Source: Amorphoplanes friuliensis DSM 7358 (lineage in GTDB: Bacteria; Actinomycetota; Actinomycetes; Mycobacteriales; Micromonosporaceae). Taken from it: DNA of 64,000 nt. Positions within the stretch are counted from its first letter, which is position 1. Every line of letters begins with the position of its first letter. Below the pieces are notes generated by a model, which searched no databases, had not been told where the DNA came from, and worked only from the letters and a program-made list of their open reading frames with translations. The position numbers were made by a program, and so were the translations under genes. The stretch lies in contig NC_022657.1 in assembly GCF_000494755.1 (NCBI RefSeq), positions 9,082,001 through 9,146,000 of the forward strand, given 5' to 3'. This document shows, piece after piece, positions 34,001-40,467 of the stretch.

Positions 34001-34552
34001 GAGCACCGCCGGCGGGATCAGCCGGAACGGGTAGTGATGCGTCCGCGACCGGATCGTCCCGAGGACCTTCTCGGGCTCGGTGGTCGCGAAGATGAACTTG
34101 ACGTAGTCCGGGGGCTCTTCGACGAGTTTGAGCAGCGCGTTGAAGCCGGCCGACGAGACCATGTGCGCCTCGTCGATGACGTAGATCTTGTAGCGGCTGC
34201 TGGCGGGGGCGAAGAACGCCTTTTCGCGCAGGTCACGGGCGTCGTCGACACCGCCGTGGCTGGCCGCGTCGATCTCGATGACGTCGATCGACCCGGCGCC
34301 GTCGTTGGCGAGTGATTTGCACGACGCGCAGACCCCGCAGGGCTCGGGCGTGGGACCCTGCTCACAGTTGAGCGAGCGGGCGAGGATCCGTGCGCTGGAT
34401 GTCTTGCCACAGCCGCGGGGCCCGGAGAAGAGATAGGCATGGTGGAGCCGGCCACTGCGCAGCGCCTGCGACAGCGGCTCGGTGACGTGCTCCTGCCCGA
34501 TGACCTCGGCGAAGGTCCGCGGCCGGTACTTGCGGTAGAGGGCTAGTGCCAC
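31004..34552 (-). CDS. dnaX: DNA polymerase III subunit gamma/tau, with long Ala/Pro repeat linker
   Basis: Clamp-loader ATPase of the replicase (1182 residues, long for the family). The AAA+ domain has Walker A SGPRGCGKTS, the zinc-binding Cys cluster (CEQGPTPEPCGVCASC) and DEAH Walker B, followed by clamp-loader domain III. A low-complexity linker of over 600 residues (Ala/Pro/Ser/Gly) separates these from a short conserved segment (TAASIREVWPEIMVAVGRK) and the tail. Part of the linker is a 9-residue tandem repeat. The start is the GTG at 34552 with AGGAGG 8 nt upstream. Confidence 0.94.
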   Translation of the reverse strand: MALALYRKYRPRTFAEVIGQEHVTEPLSQALRSGRLHHAYLFSGPRGCGKTSSARILARSLNCEQGPTPEPCGVCASCKSLANDGAGSIDVIEIDAASHGGVDDARDLREKAFFAPASSRYKIYVIDEAHMVSSAGFNALLKLVEEPPDYVKFIFATTEPEKVLGTIRSRTHHYPFRLIPPAVLRPYLQQLTEAEGIHVDPAVFPLVVKAGAGSARDTLSVLDQLISGAGPEGVSYPRAVTLLGVTDVALIDDMCDALAAGDGAAAYQTIDRVAEAGHDPRRFASDLLERFRDLIILQQIPDAVTKGLIDGPADQLEQMGAQATRLGPATLSRCADIVHNGLVEMRGTTAPRLLLELITARMLLPGADDSSNALLQRLERMERRLTLSPGEELPPAESGPQAAPISAAPAGGGGISAASAGGGGISAARAAAAAAAAGRRAPAGGSAAQSGLTAQSGSGDAAAAPSAPAEAVTGSGSGSGQPEAAGVASPGSVTAETTAARPVSGGGAGGLASAAGPVSAVPDPSAGSAGSVSALPGAGEASVQSAAPVSAMPGSASPVSSAPFAPASAPPAAPESYPGAAGAVSAPPENGVRRAEPAGVMPDAPFEPGLETAVPGQLTAASIREVWPEIMVAVGRKSKKIAALAQGATVRDLEGQTVVLTFRFPAHAKMVAAEPALLSDALYEALGGRWQIRCDVAGDSGPSPGSTSRAGTASRAPQPSPASGPAASASGIPQPSAPASAPGGTASASAPGGTAPASAPGGTAPASAAGGTAPASAPGGTAQASAPGGTAPASAPGGAASASAAGGTAQASAPGGTAPASAPGTRPASGVPSAPVSGYPDEGLTGSPEAGASGSALGAPYGGAADPASSAAHGMPASPASGSSGPSAGAGGSFGAGAGSGRGGASSPAQRAPQGGALSPAQRDSQDRQGARSSGGRQSATAPSASAAGDDGDGWPEPARPGGLATAVVTPPVVEEEEAWPETARPGGVAPRDSDPSVGQSSPVTTPDLTGPAGGRGFGGPATPAPASAQQAPTAPAPTTPAPTAPARTAPAPTPPAAPPAAPATAPPAAGGRRTSSGLAAARAAAAGAGRGTNAAAPAKTGAWSDGSPTEEAPYDPEYDGPVRPGNGSAPAAKGGQKFDGFDPGDEPLDDVIDEKTARQSSEQQAVQLLRDALGAEKISES
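32070..32345 (-). repeat. 27-bp in-frame tandem repeat inside dnaX
   Basis: About nine to ten copies of a 9-residue unit close to SAPGGTAPA, with variants SAAGGTAQA and SAPGGTASA. It lies in the disordered tau linker. The unit length keeps the frame, so copy number could change without disrupting the protein. Confidence 0.85.
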
Positions 34553-34643
34553 TCCTGCCACCTCCTGGACGACCGCGCCATTCTCCGTCGAGGGTGTGAC
34601 AAGAACAAACCGCGTCCCGCGTTGGTGGGTGCGGGGGAAAGTA

Positions 34644-34733
34644 AGGACCCCCCGTGCACCCGTCAGAGCTCGCTTATCCTTGCTGCCTTCCGGCCCTGGG
34701 GAGGTTCACAAGATGACGCCGCACGAGGGGCTG
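34644..34733 (-). ncRNA. ffs: Small bacterial SRP RNA (4.5S)
   Basis: The minus strand carries the conserved apical hairpin around CCAGGGCCGGAAGGCAGCA and the flanking symmetric loop (GTGAACCTCCC). Outer arms CCCCTCGTGC and GCACGGGG pair. It lies upstream of dnaX, as in most actinobacteria. It forms the signal recognition particle with Ffh. The ends are estimated from the closing stem. Confidence 0.9.
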
Positions 34734-34815
34734 CGGATAGACTACCTGGCGCCGCCGACGCGCCGCGCGGCCCTCCCGCAGAACGCCGCCGGGACGGGTC
34801 TGTATCCTGGCGCAC

Positions 34816-34903
34816 GGAGGATTCGCCTAGTGGCCTAGGGCGCACGCTTGGAAAGCGTGTTGGGGGAAACCCCTCACGAGTTCGAATCTCGTATCCTCCG
34901 CCA
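34816..34903 (+). tRNA. tRNA-Ser(GGA)
   Basis: 88 nt with encoded CCA. The acceptor GGAGGAT/ATCCTCC is perfect. The anticodon stem CACGC/GCGTG closes TTGGAAA, giving anticodon GGA. The long variable arm GGGGGAAACCCC is typical of serine tRNAs. Confidence 0.97.
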
Positions 34904-34914
34904 GCAACAACAAT

Positions 34915-34944
34915 GAAGGCCGGACCCCTGCGGGTCCGGCCTTC
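34915..34944. terminator. Terminator after tRNA-Ser(GGA)
   Basis: A perfect 13-bp stem GAAGGCCGGACCC/GGGTCCGGCCTTC (34915-34927 with 34932-34944) lies between the tRNA and the converging gene at 34962. Confidence 0.8.
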
Positions 34945-34961
34945 GTTCGTCGGCGGGTGGT

Positions 34962-35807
34962 CTACTGCTCGACGTACCGCTGCAGGGCGTCGACCAGTTG
35001 GCGGTCCTCGAGGCCGCTGTAGACCGAGCGGTCGTTGCCGATGATGATGAAGATCGGGCAGGTCTCGTCCTCGCCGACCAGCTTGGTCTCGAAGATCTTG
35101 CGCCGGGTCGCCGCCTCGTAGAGGGACAGGCGGTAGGTGCCTTCCTTCATGGGGATGGACGACTTCTTCGGCTTGTCGATCTTGCAGCTCTTGACCTTCG
35201 AGCCGATGGTCACCAGGTCGACGCAGGCCACCAGCTGGACCTTGGCGGGGTTCTTGCCCTCCCAGGCCGCCTTGATCGCTTCCGGGGCGTCGTAGGGAAT
35301 GCCCAGGTAGGACTTTGTCGTACGGAAGTCGAGGTCCTTGCGGTCGCGGACGCTGACGACGATCGGGTGGGGTGCCACGGCGGTCGTGTACTTCGGCGAC
35401 TTCGGGTAGTACCAGCGGTCGCAGACGCGTTCGAGGTCTTCGGACTTGCGTACCTTGAGGGAACTGGCCTTGGAGCCGGCCGGGACCTTGCCGGTCACGC
35501 CGACCGGGCGCGCCGGAGCGGCGCTGGTGGGGACGCTCGAAGCGGACGGACCGGCCTCCGAAAGGGCGCGAGGAGCCGCGGGAGCCGTAGGCGTCGCGGG
35601 GGTGTCACGCAGCGCCTTGATCGCTCCGAACGCCACGGATCCGGCGCACGCGACGGCGAGCAGACCGACGGTGGCGATCACGGCGATGAGTTTGGTGTGT
35701 GACTTCGGCGCCGGGGGTGGGACGGGCGGCGCCTGCCAGGGTGGTGGCGTGGCGGGTGGCCCGATCGGCTGGGCCGGGTCCGGCCACTGCGCTCCGCTGT
35801 TCTCCAT
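34962..35807 (-). CDS. Membrane-anchored hypothetical protein (281 aa)
   Basis: No family recognised. A Pro-rich cytoplasmic N-terminus (MENSGAQWPDPAQPIG) precedes one membrane segment (LIAVIATVGLLAVACAGSVAFG). An Ala/Ser/Pro linker leads to an extracytoplasmic domain of about 170 residues with paired Cys (VCDRWYYP, LVACVDLV, VKSCKI, ETCPIF). I prefer the ATG at 35807, which has GGGGAG 8 nt upstream, over the ATG at 35813. A TACAGT box at 35853-35848 may be its -10. The architecture resembles the protein at 13800 without sequence identity that I can see. Confidence 0.8.
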   Translation of the reverse strand: MENSGAQWPDPAQPIGPPATPPPWQAPPVPPPAPKSHTKLIAVIATVGLLAVACAGSVAFGAIKALRDTPATPTAPAAPRALSEAGPSASSVPTSAAPARPVGVTGKVPAGSKASSLKVRKSEDLERVCDRWYYPKSPKYTTAVAPHPIVVSVRDRKDLDFRTTKSYLGIPYDAPEAIKAAWEGKNPAKVQLVACVDLVTIGSKVKSCKIDKPKKSSIPMKEGTYRLSLYEAATRRKIFETKLVGEDETCPIFIIIGNDRSVYSGLEDRQLVDALQRYVEQ

Positions 35808-35877
35808 GGACATAGCTCCCCGTGATTCTGTTGTCTGGGCGGGCCAGACTGTAGCGGCTCGGGGAAAGTGCCTGCTC

Positions 35878-35883
35878 TACGCT
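35878..35883 (+). promoter_or_regulatory. -10 box of the 76-aa gene (leaderless)
   Basis: TACGCT lies 7 nt before the GTG at 35891. Confidence 0.5.
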
Positions 35884-35890
35884 GTGGGCC

Positions 35891-36121
35891 GTGACCGATA
35901 CCGAAATCAAGTTCGATGACGAGACCGCGGTCGAGCCTGCTCCCGAGCTCATCGCGACCCACTACCTCGCGAGCATCGACGAGCTGGTCGAGCACCTGCG
36001 GGCGGCGGACCAGCTGGGTCTGGGCGTACGCGTGACGTCCTATCTGGTGGCCGAGGAGCCGCGCTGGGAGCTGGAGCTCCTGACGGCCTCGCCCACCCAC
36101 CAGGAGGACGAGGCCGAGTAG
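35891..36121 (+). CDS. Small acidic hypothetical protein (76 aa)
   Basis: No family recognised. A soluble acidic protein (MTDTEIKFDDETAVEP...) with a likely helix-strand core (HYLASIDELVEHLRAADQLG, VRVTSYLVAEEPRWELELL). No signal peptide. The leaderless-type promoter TACGCT supports the GTG at 35891. It is a single gene that converges on the 174-residue gene. Confidence 0.7.
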   Translation: MTDTEIKFDDETAVEPAPELIATHYLASIDELVEHLRAADQLGLGVRVTSYLVAEEPRWELELLTASPTHQEDEAE

Positions 36122-36128
36122 GCCGCAC

Positions 36129-36653
36129 TCACTCCCGGGTGAGTCCCGGCGGGAGAGCATCGTCGCCGGGACCGACCGGGCGGGCACCGGCCGCCGGATC
36201 ACGCTGCAGGGCGGCGATCAGGTCGGCGGGGCCGCCGAGGTCGGTCCAGGCGTCGTCCCAGAGCGCGGAGACGAGCCAGGACCGGTCGGCGGGGAAGAAC
36301 AGGTCGGGCAGGGTGCCTTCGCCGCGCATGTGACCGGTTCGCCAGGTCAGCGCCTGCTCGGGGCCGGCCTGGACGAGCACATAGGACCAGTCCCAGTACA
36401 GCTTCACGCGCGGGGCTGAGGGAAAAACGACGTCGTGGGCGCCCGTGTCGAGGTATCCGAGCCACCACGGCTGCTCCGGTGTCTGCTGCACCAGTGTGGC
36501 GACGACGGCCCGCTCGTGGGCGATGAGGCTGACACCGTCCGGCGGGTAGAGCGTCGCGTAGGCCTCGAACACCGGCGGGATTGCGGTGGTGACCGAAAAT
36601 CCCTGCGTGGTCCGTCCGGCGATCCAGGCCACGTCTTCGGCGGTCCCGATCAC
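36129..36653 (-). CDS. Hypothetical protein coupled to the second MFS gene (174 aa)
   Basis: I do not recognise the family. A soluble protein rich in Trp and Asp (VEDVAWIAGRTTQG-like start; WWLGYLDTGAHDVVF; KLYWDWSYVLVQAG; WLVSALWDDAWTDLGG). The GTG start overlaps the MFS stop by 4 nt (GTGA), so it belongs to the ArsR-MFS operon and is made in step with the transporter. An accessory or substrate-related role can be suspected from context only. Confidence 0.75.
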   Translation of the reverse strand: MIGTAEDVAWIAGRTTQGFSVTTAIPPVFEAYATLYPPDGVSLIAHERAVVATLVQQTPEQPWWLGYLDTGAHDVVFPSAPRVKLYWDWSYVLVQAGPEQALTWRTGHMRGEGTLPDLFFPADRSWLVSALWDDAWTDLGGPADLIAALQRDPAAGARPVGPGDDALPPGLTRE

Positions 36654-37852
36654 ACTTCCACCTCCTGTACGCGGGGAAGCGGCGAAGGAATCAGCCAGAG
36701 CGCCCCGAGCATCCCTCCGGCCGCCGCGACGATCAGTGTCGGTCGCAGTCCGATCGTGCCACCCAGCAGCCCGCCGACCACCGCACCCAGCGGCCGTACG
36801 CCGTAGTTGATCGTGCCGAACACTCCAGCGACGCGGCTGCGCATGTCGTCGGCCATGACCGCGGCCTGGATCGAGTTCAGGTTGATGTCGAGCAGCATCA
36901 CGCCGAATCCGGCCACGGCTTCCGCCAGGCCGAGCACCGTTGCCGCAGTCCAGACGGGACCTCCGGCGAGGGCGATCGCCGCGGTCGGGGCCGGGAAGAG
37001 GACGGCGCCGAGCAGCAGCATCCGGCCCAGGCCGAAGCGGCGGGACAGCCGTGGCGCCAGGGCCGCACCCGCCAGGCCACCGAGCGCGCCCAGGCCCATC
37101 GCGAGGCCGAGGACACCGACAGGCAGGCCGAGCGTACGGGTGGCGAAGAGGACGACCAGCGCCTGCGCGACGAAGCCGAAGAAGTTGACCGTCGTCACGC
37201 AGGCCAGTCCGGCGCGCAGGTAGCTGTGGGTCAGGACGTAGGTCAGGCCGTCGCGGGCGTCCACGAGCAGCGATCGGCGCGGCTCGACGCGTACCGGTGA
37301 GACCGGGATGCGGCTGATCAGCAGGGCCGAGAAGAGGAACGACACGGCGTCGACGAGCATGGCGACGGGCGCGGTCAGGACCTGGATGAGGAAGCCGCCG
37401 ACGGCCGGTCCGGCGACGTGCGAGGCCGATCTGCTCATGCTGAGTTTGCTGTTGGCGTCGACGTATCCGCTGCGGTCGACCAGGGCCACGAAGAACGACG
37501 GGTACGCGGCCGAGAACAGCACCTGCCCGGCGCCCGAGAGCAGCGCCACGATGAAGAGCTGGGCGAGGGTGATGACGTCGAGCCAGTGCGCGATCGGGAG
37601 GCTGAGCAGGACGGCTGCGCGGAGCACGTCGGCGGCGACGAGCAGGCGCCGGCGGTGGGCCTGCCGGTCGACCCAGGAGCCGACGAGCAGCGAGAGCAGG
37701 TTCGGCAGCCAGACGGCGGCCGTGAGCAGGCCGACCTGGGCGGGCGTGGCGGCGAGGCTGAGGACGGCGATGATCGGGAGGGCAAGTTCGCTGATGCGGT
37801 CCCCGAACTGCGAGATCGTCTGTCCGGCCCAGAGTTTCCCGAAGCGGGTCAC
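36650..37852 (-). CDS. MFS transporter, second copy of the cassette
   Basis: A 400-residue exporter-type MFS protein with about 12 membrane segments. It has the N-terminal KLWAGQTISQFGDRISELALP and the loop motif DRQAHRRRLL. Length and layout match the transporter at 4306 (399 residues), although the sequences are clearly diverged. The GTG start overlaps the regulator stop by 4 nt, and its own stop overlaps the next gene by 4 nt, giving a tightly coupled three-gene unit. Substrate unknown. Confidence 0.9.
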   Translation of the reverse strand: MTRFGKLWAGQTISQFGDRISELALPIIAVLSLAATPAQVGLLTAAVWLPNLLSLLVGSWVDRQAHRRRLLVAADVLRAAVLLSLPIAHWLDVITLAQLFIVALLSGAGQVLFSAAYPSFFVALVDRSGYVDANSKLSMSRSASHVAGPAVGGFLIQVLTAPVAMLVDAVSFLFSALLISRIPVSPVRVEPRRSLLVDARDGLTYVLTHSYLRAGLACVTTVNFFGFVAQALVVLFATRTLGLPVGVLGLAMGLGALGGLAGAALAPRLSRRFGLGRMLLLGAVLFPAPTAAIALAGGPVWTAATVLGLAEAVAGFGVMLLDINLNSIQAAVMADDMRSRVAGVFGTINYGVRPLGAVVGGLLGGTIGLRPTLIVAAAGGMLGALWLIPSPLPRVQEVEV

Positions 37853-38451
37853 GAGTTGTCCCCGAGGTCCGAGGCCGAGGGCAGGTAGTGGCGCAGGATG
37901 CGGACCACTCGAGCACCGGCGGGTGCGTCCGCCTCGGCGCGGTGGACGTACGGCGCGATCAGCTCGTCGATCTGTGCGCTGAGGCGGGTCAGTTCCTCGC
38001 TCGTCAGCGGGACGCTCGTGTTGGAGATGCCGGACGCCCTGGCCCACTCGCCCGGCAGCCCGGGCGCCACGTCGGTCACCCAGTCGCTGACCTGCTGCTG
38101 GGCCACCGCGGCGAGCTGATTGCCGAGAACCCGGGCTGCGGCCGTCGACTCCGGATCCTCGCCGGCGGACACCGAGAAACCGCGCGCTTTCGCCTTCCAC
38201 CACCGCTGCCGGCGGTCGCCGGGCACCTCGTCCGGGTCGGCGTCGGTGACCAGGCCGAAGCCGGCCAGGTGCCGCAGGTGCCAGCTCGTCACCGACGGCG
38301 TCGCGCCGACGTGCGGCGACAGAACGGTCGCCGTCGCAGGCCCGTTGCGCTGCAGGAACGACAGGATCGCCAGGCGCACGGGGTGGGCGAGCGCCCGCAT
38401 CGCCTGGGGGTCGGTGACCTGCAGATCGCCGAACGGATTCGTGAGAGACAT
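37849..38451 (-). CDS. ArsR-type regulator, second copy of the cassette
   Basis: A 200-residue winged-helix regulator (DPQAMRALAHPVRLAILSFL, recognition helix near SVTSWHLRHLAGFG) with a C-terminal region similar in plan to the regulator at 5502. No metal-binding Cys cluster. The ATG at 38451 is 6 nt after a TACTTT box (38463-38458). An 8-bp inverted repeat with a 16-bp spacer covers the promoter and start codon, the same geometry as at the first cassette. Probably an autorepressor of this operon. Confidence 0.88.
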   Translation of the reverse strand: MSLTNPFGDLQVTDPQAMRALAHPVRLAILSFLQRNGPATATVLSPHVGATPSVTSWHLRHLAGFGLVTDADPDEVPGDRRQRWWKAKARGFSVSAGEDPESTAAARVLGNQLAAVAQQQVSDWVTDVAPGLPGEWARASGISNTSVPLTSEELTRLSAQIDELIAPYVHRAEADAPAGARVVRILRHYLPSASDLGDNS

Positions 38452-38472
38452 CTCTCGAAAGTAATCTCTCAC
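38441..38472. promoter_or_regulatory. Leaderless promoter and candidate operator of the second ArsR/MFS unit
   Basis: GTGAGAGA (38441-38448) and TCTCTCAC (38465-38472) are perfect complements with a 16-bp spacer. The minus-strand -10 box TACTTT and the ATG lie inside the spacer. Confidence 0.55.
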
Positions 38473-38495
38473 ATTTTTTGAAGCAACCCCGCGAG

Positions 38496-38873
38496 CTACA
38501 TCTGACCGGCGGCGATCGCGTCGTCGACCTCGGGGAAGATGGCGAAGTACCTGCTCAGACCCACTGTCTCCAGCAGACCGACCAGGAACTGATTGGCACC
38601 CGCGAAGCTCAGCCACCCACCCCGCGCGGTGATGACCTGTTTGGCGGTGATGAAGGCACTGAGACCCACGGAGTCGCAGAACTTCAGATCACTGAGGTCC
38701 ACGACGATCTTGGGGACCGGGCGTTCCAGCAGCTCCGCGAGCAGGTCGTGCAGTTTGGCGGAGGTGTCGGCGTCGAGCTCACCACTCAGGCGCAGCACGG
38801 CGACATCAGAGCGGGTGTCAGTCACAGTGGCCTGCATTCCAGCATCACTTTCGTCCCGGTTAGGTGGATTCAC
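38496..38873 (-). CDS. STAS-domain anti-sigma factor antagonist
   Basis: A SpoIIAA-like protein of up to 125 residues that would bind an anti-sigma kinase and be switched by phosphorylation. The phosphorylation-site segment is LKFCDSVGLSAF (Ser after Asp). The core runs VAVLRLSGELDADTS to the end. The start is uncertain: GTG at 38873 (with TAGTTC 6 nt upstream) or ATG at 38837. No anti-sigma factor gene is adjacent. Confidence 0.9.
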   Translation of the reverse strand: MNPPNRDESDAGMQATVTDTRSDVAVLRLSGELDADTSAKLHDLLAELLERPVPKIVVDLSDLKFCDSVGLSAFITAKQVITARGGWLSFAGANQFLVGLLETVGLSRYFAIFPEVDDAIAAGQM

Positions 38874-38921
38874 AGGCTAGAACTAACCGAAAAGACGATG
38901 GCGGACAGTTCGTCCGATCTT

Positions 38922-39446
38922 TCACTTTCGCGCAGCGGCGTTCCGCAGCCGTATCCCACTGAACCGCAACGAGCTCCCGGCAACCTCGTCCATGAACGCC
39001 CACAGATTCGCGACCAGGCGCAGCTGGATACCGGCTGCCTCGTGCAGGGCCAGCAGGTCACCGACAGGTTCGGCCGGCCCGAGCGGAGTCACCGTCGTCG
39101 TCGCCACCATCGCATGCGGGTACGGCGTACCGAACGGCTCGAACGCCCCGGCGTCGAACCTGTACGCCCACAGGCGCACCGACTGCAGTGCGGGCAGCCA
39201 GGCGTACTCGATCGCATGCACGCGCTCGTCACCCAGCCGGCGGCTGTCCTCGGCCGAGGTCTCGGGACCGGGCCAGGCCAGCACCCGCGGGCAGTCACGC
39301 GGAAACCAGTACGCGGGCGCCTGCACCGCGTCGAGCCCCCACACGTACGCCTCGGGCTGCTGCGCCGTGGCCGCGACGTGTGGCGCGAAGGTCGTGATGC
39401 TGGGGTCCTCGGAGAAGTGCAGGACCTGACCGGCGGCAGGACGCAT
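38922..39446 (-). CDS. DUF6886-type conserved hypothetical protein
   Basis: A 174-residue soluble protein beginning MRPAAGQVLHFSEDPSI. The LHFSEDP start and WGLDAVQAPAYWFPRDCPRV segment fit the conserved family I know as DUF6886; function unknown. The ATG at 39446 has a TATCAA box 7 nt upstream, so it may be leaderless. The gene stands alone between two terminators/promoters. Confidence 0.8.
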   Translation of the reverse strand: MRPAAGQVLHFSEDPSITTFAPHVAATAQQPEAYVWGLDAVQAPAYWFPRDCPRVLAWPGPETSAEDSRRLGDERVHAIEYAWLPALQSVRLWAYRFDAGAFEPFGTPYPHAMVATTTVTPLGPAEPVGDLLALHEAAGIQLRLVANLWAFMDEVAGSSLRFSGIRLRNAAARK

Positions 39447-39462
39447 GAGGGGATTGATAGCA

Positions 39463-39496
39463 GATCGGGCCGGACCCCGTGGGGTCCGGCCCGATC
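39463..39496 (-). terminator. Terminator after the 69-aa gene
   Basis: A perfect 16-bp inverted repeat GATCGGGCCGGACCCC/GGGGTCCGGCCCGATC (39463-39478 with 39481-39496) lies just downstream of the 39556 gene. Confidence 0.8.
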
Positions 39497-39555
39497 GAAA
39501 TATGTGGCTGGCCGAGATGTTCAAGCGTGCGGCGCAGCCCCGGCTCCTGGCGCTT

Positions 39556-39765
39556 CTACAGCTTGCGCCACTGCCAGCGTGGACCGCGCCACGCGTCGGC
39601 CAGGATCAGCGCGGACGCCTTTCCCGGACACTGCTGCACCTTGGATTTGCCCTGAGGCCCGCCCATCTGAGCTTCGACCTCCCAGACTTCTCCGTCGGTG
39701 CGGACGTAGACATCCCGGCGCGCGAGCCGGATGTCACCATTCCACCAGTGATGCTCAACTCTCAC
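39556..39765 (-). CDS. Small basic Trp-rich hypothetical protein (69 aa)
   Basis: No named family known to me, though short proteins of this type appear in related actinomycetes. It starts MRVEHHWWNGDIRLARRD and has WEVEAQMGG, a single Cys (QQCPGKAS) and a Trp/Arg-rich end. The GTG at 39765 is 7 nt after TAAGGT (39778-39773), a leaderless-type promoter. A strong terminator follows. Confidence 0.7.
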   Translation of the reverse strand: MRVEHHWWNGDIRLARRDVYVRTDGEVWEVEAQMGGPQGKSKVQQCPGKASALILADAWRGPRWQWRKL

Positions 39766-39772
39766 CTGACCA

Positions 39773-39778
39773 ACCTTA
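39773..39778 (-). promoter_or_regulatory. -10 box of the 69-aa gene (leaderless)
   Basis: TAAGGT on the minus strand, 7 nt before the GTG at 39765. Confidence 0.5.
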
Positions 39779-39993
39779 GGGCAGACATAGACACCTCTGC
39801 GCGAGGCCGTCTTGTGAAACTTTCTCGCCGCCAGGTTAGGACGGGTTGTCCGATCCGGTGGATTTCTGCGCTACGCCTTGCAAAGACGCGACATATTAGG
39901 GCGGCGTGTTTACTGTCACTTTGAGTAATCTTTGCAGGTAACAACGCTGCTCCGCCAGGGACGAAACGGTGCCGACACGTATGCGTCACCTGA

Positions 39994-40467
39994 TCAGCGA
40001 GTTCGATCATGGTGCGGGGGCGGCGGGATCGTCCCGAGACCCGGTGTCGCCTCCGGCCAGACCAGCAAAACCTGGCACGGTGCGTGATCGACGACAAAGC
40101 GGGTGTGGTGGGCCAGACTGCGCGGGCCGAGCCGGCTGCGGTCGCCGTTCCGGGCCAGCACCAGGAGATCCACATCCGCGCACGCGGCCACGACCTCGCG
40201 CTCCGGGCGCCCTCGGCGTACCTCGCGGGGCACCTCCCGGCCGAGCCGGGCGACGGCCTCGTCGATCAAGGTCCGCTCGGCCTCGGCCAGCAGAAACTCC
40301 GGGTCGCCGCCCCCACCCGAACGCCCCAGCAGACCTACCGGGCCACTCATCGCGGCCACCGTTGCCTCGTCGACGACGTGCAGCAGGGTGATGTCGTCAC
40401 TGAGGTCACGCGCGGCATCGACACACGCCGGCCATGTGCCCTCCTCGACCCACACCAGAACCTTCAC
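39994..40467 (-). CDS. Universal stress protein family protein
   Basis: A 157-residue single-domain UspA-fold protein: first strand VKVLVWVEEGTW, helix CVDAARDLSDD, strand ITLLHVVDE, and a C-terminal nucleotide-loop region (VDLLVLARNGDRSRLGPRSL, then HAPCQVLLV). The usual GxxG ATP motif is only partly kept. Its GTG overlaps the permease stop by 4 nt (GTGA), so the two are coupled and it may regulate that transporter. Confidence 0.87.
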   Translation of the reverse strand: MKVLVWVEEGTWPACVDAARDLSDDITLLHVVDEATVAAMSGPVGLLGRSGGGGDPEFLLAEAERTLIDEAVARLGREVPREVRRGRPEREVVAACADVDLLVLARNGDRSRLGPRSLAHHTRFVVDHAPCQVLLVWPEATPGLGTIPPPPHHDRTR

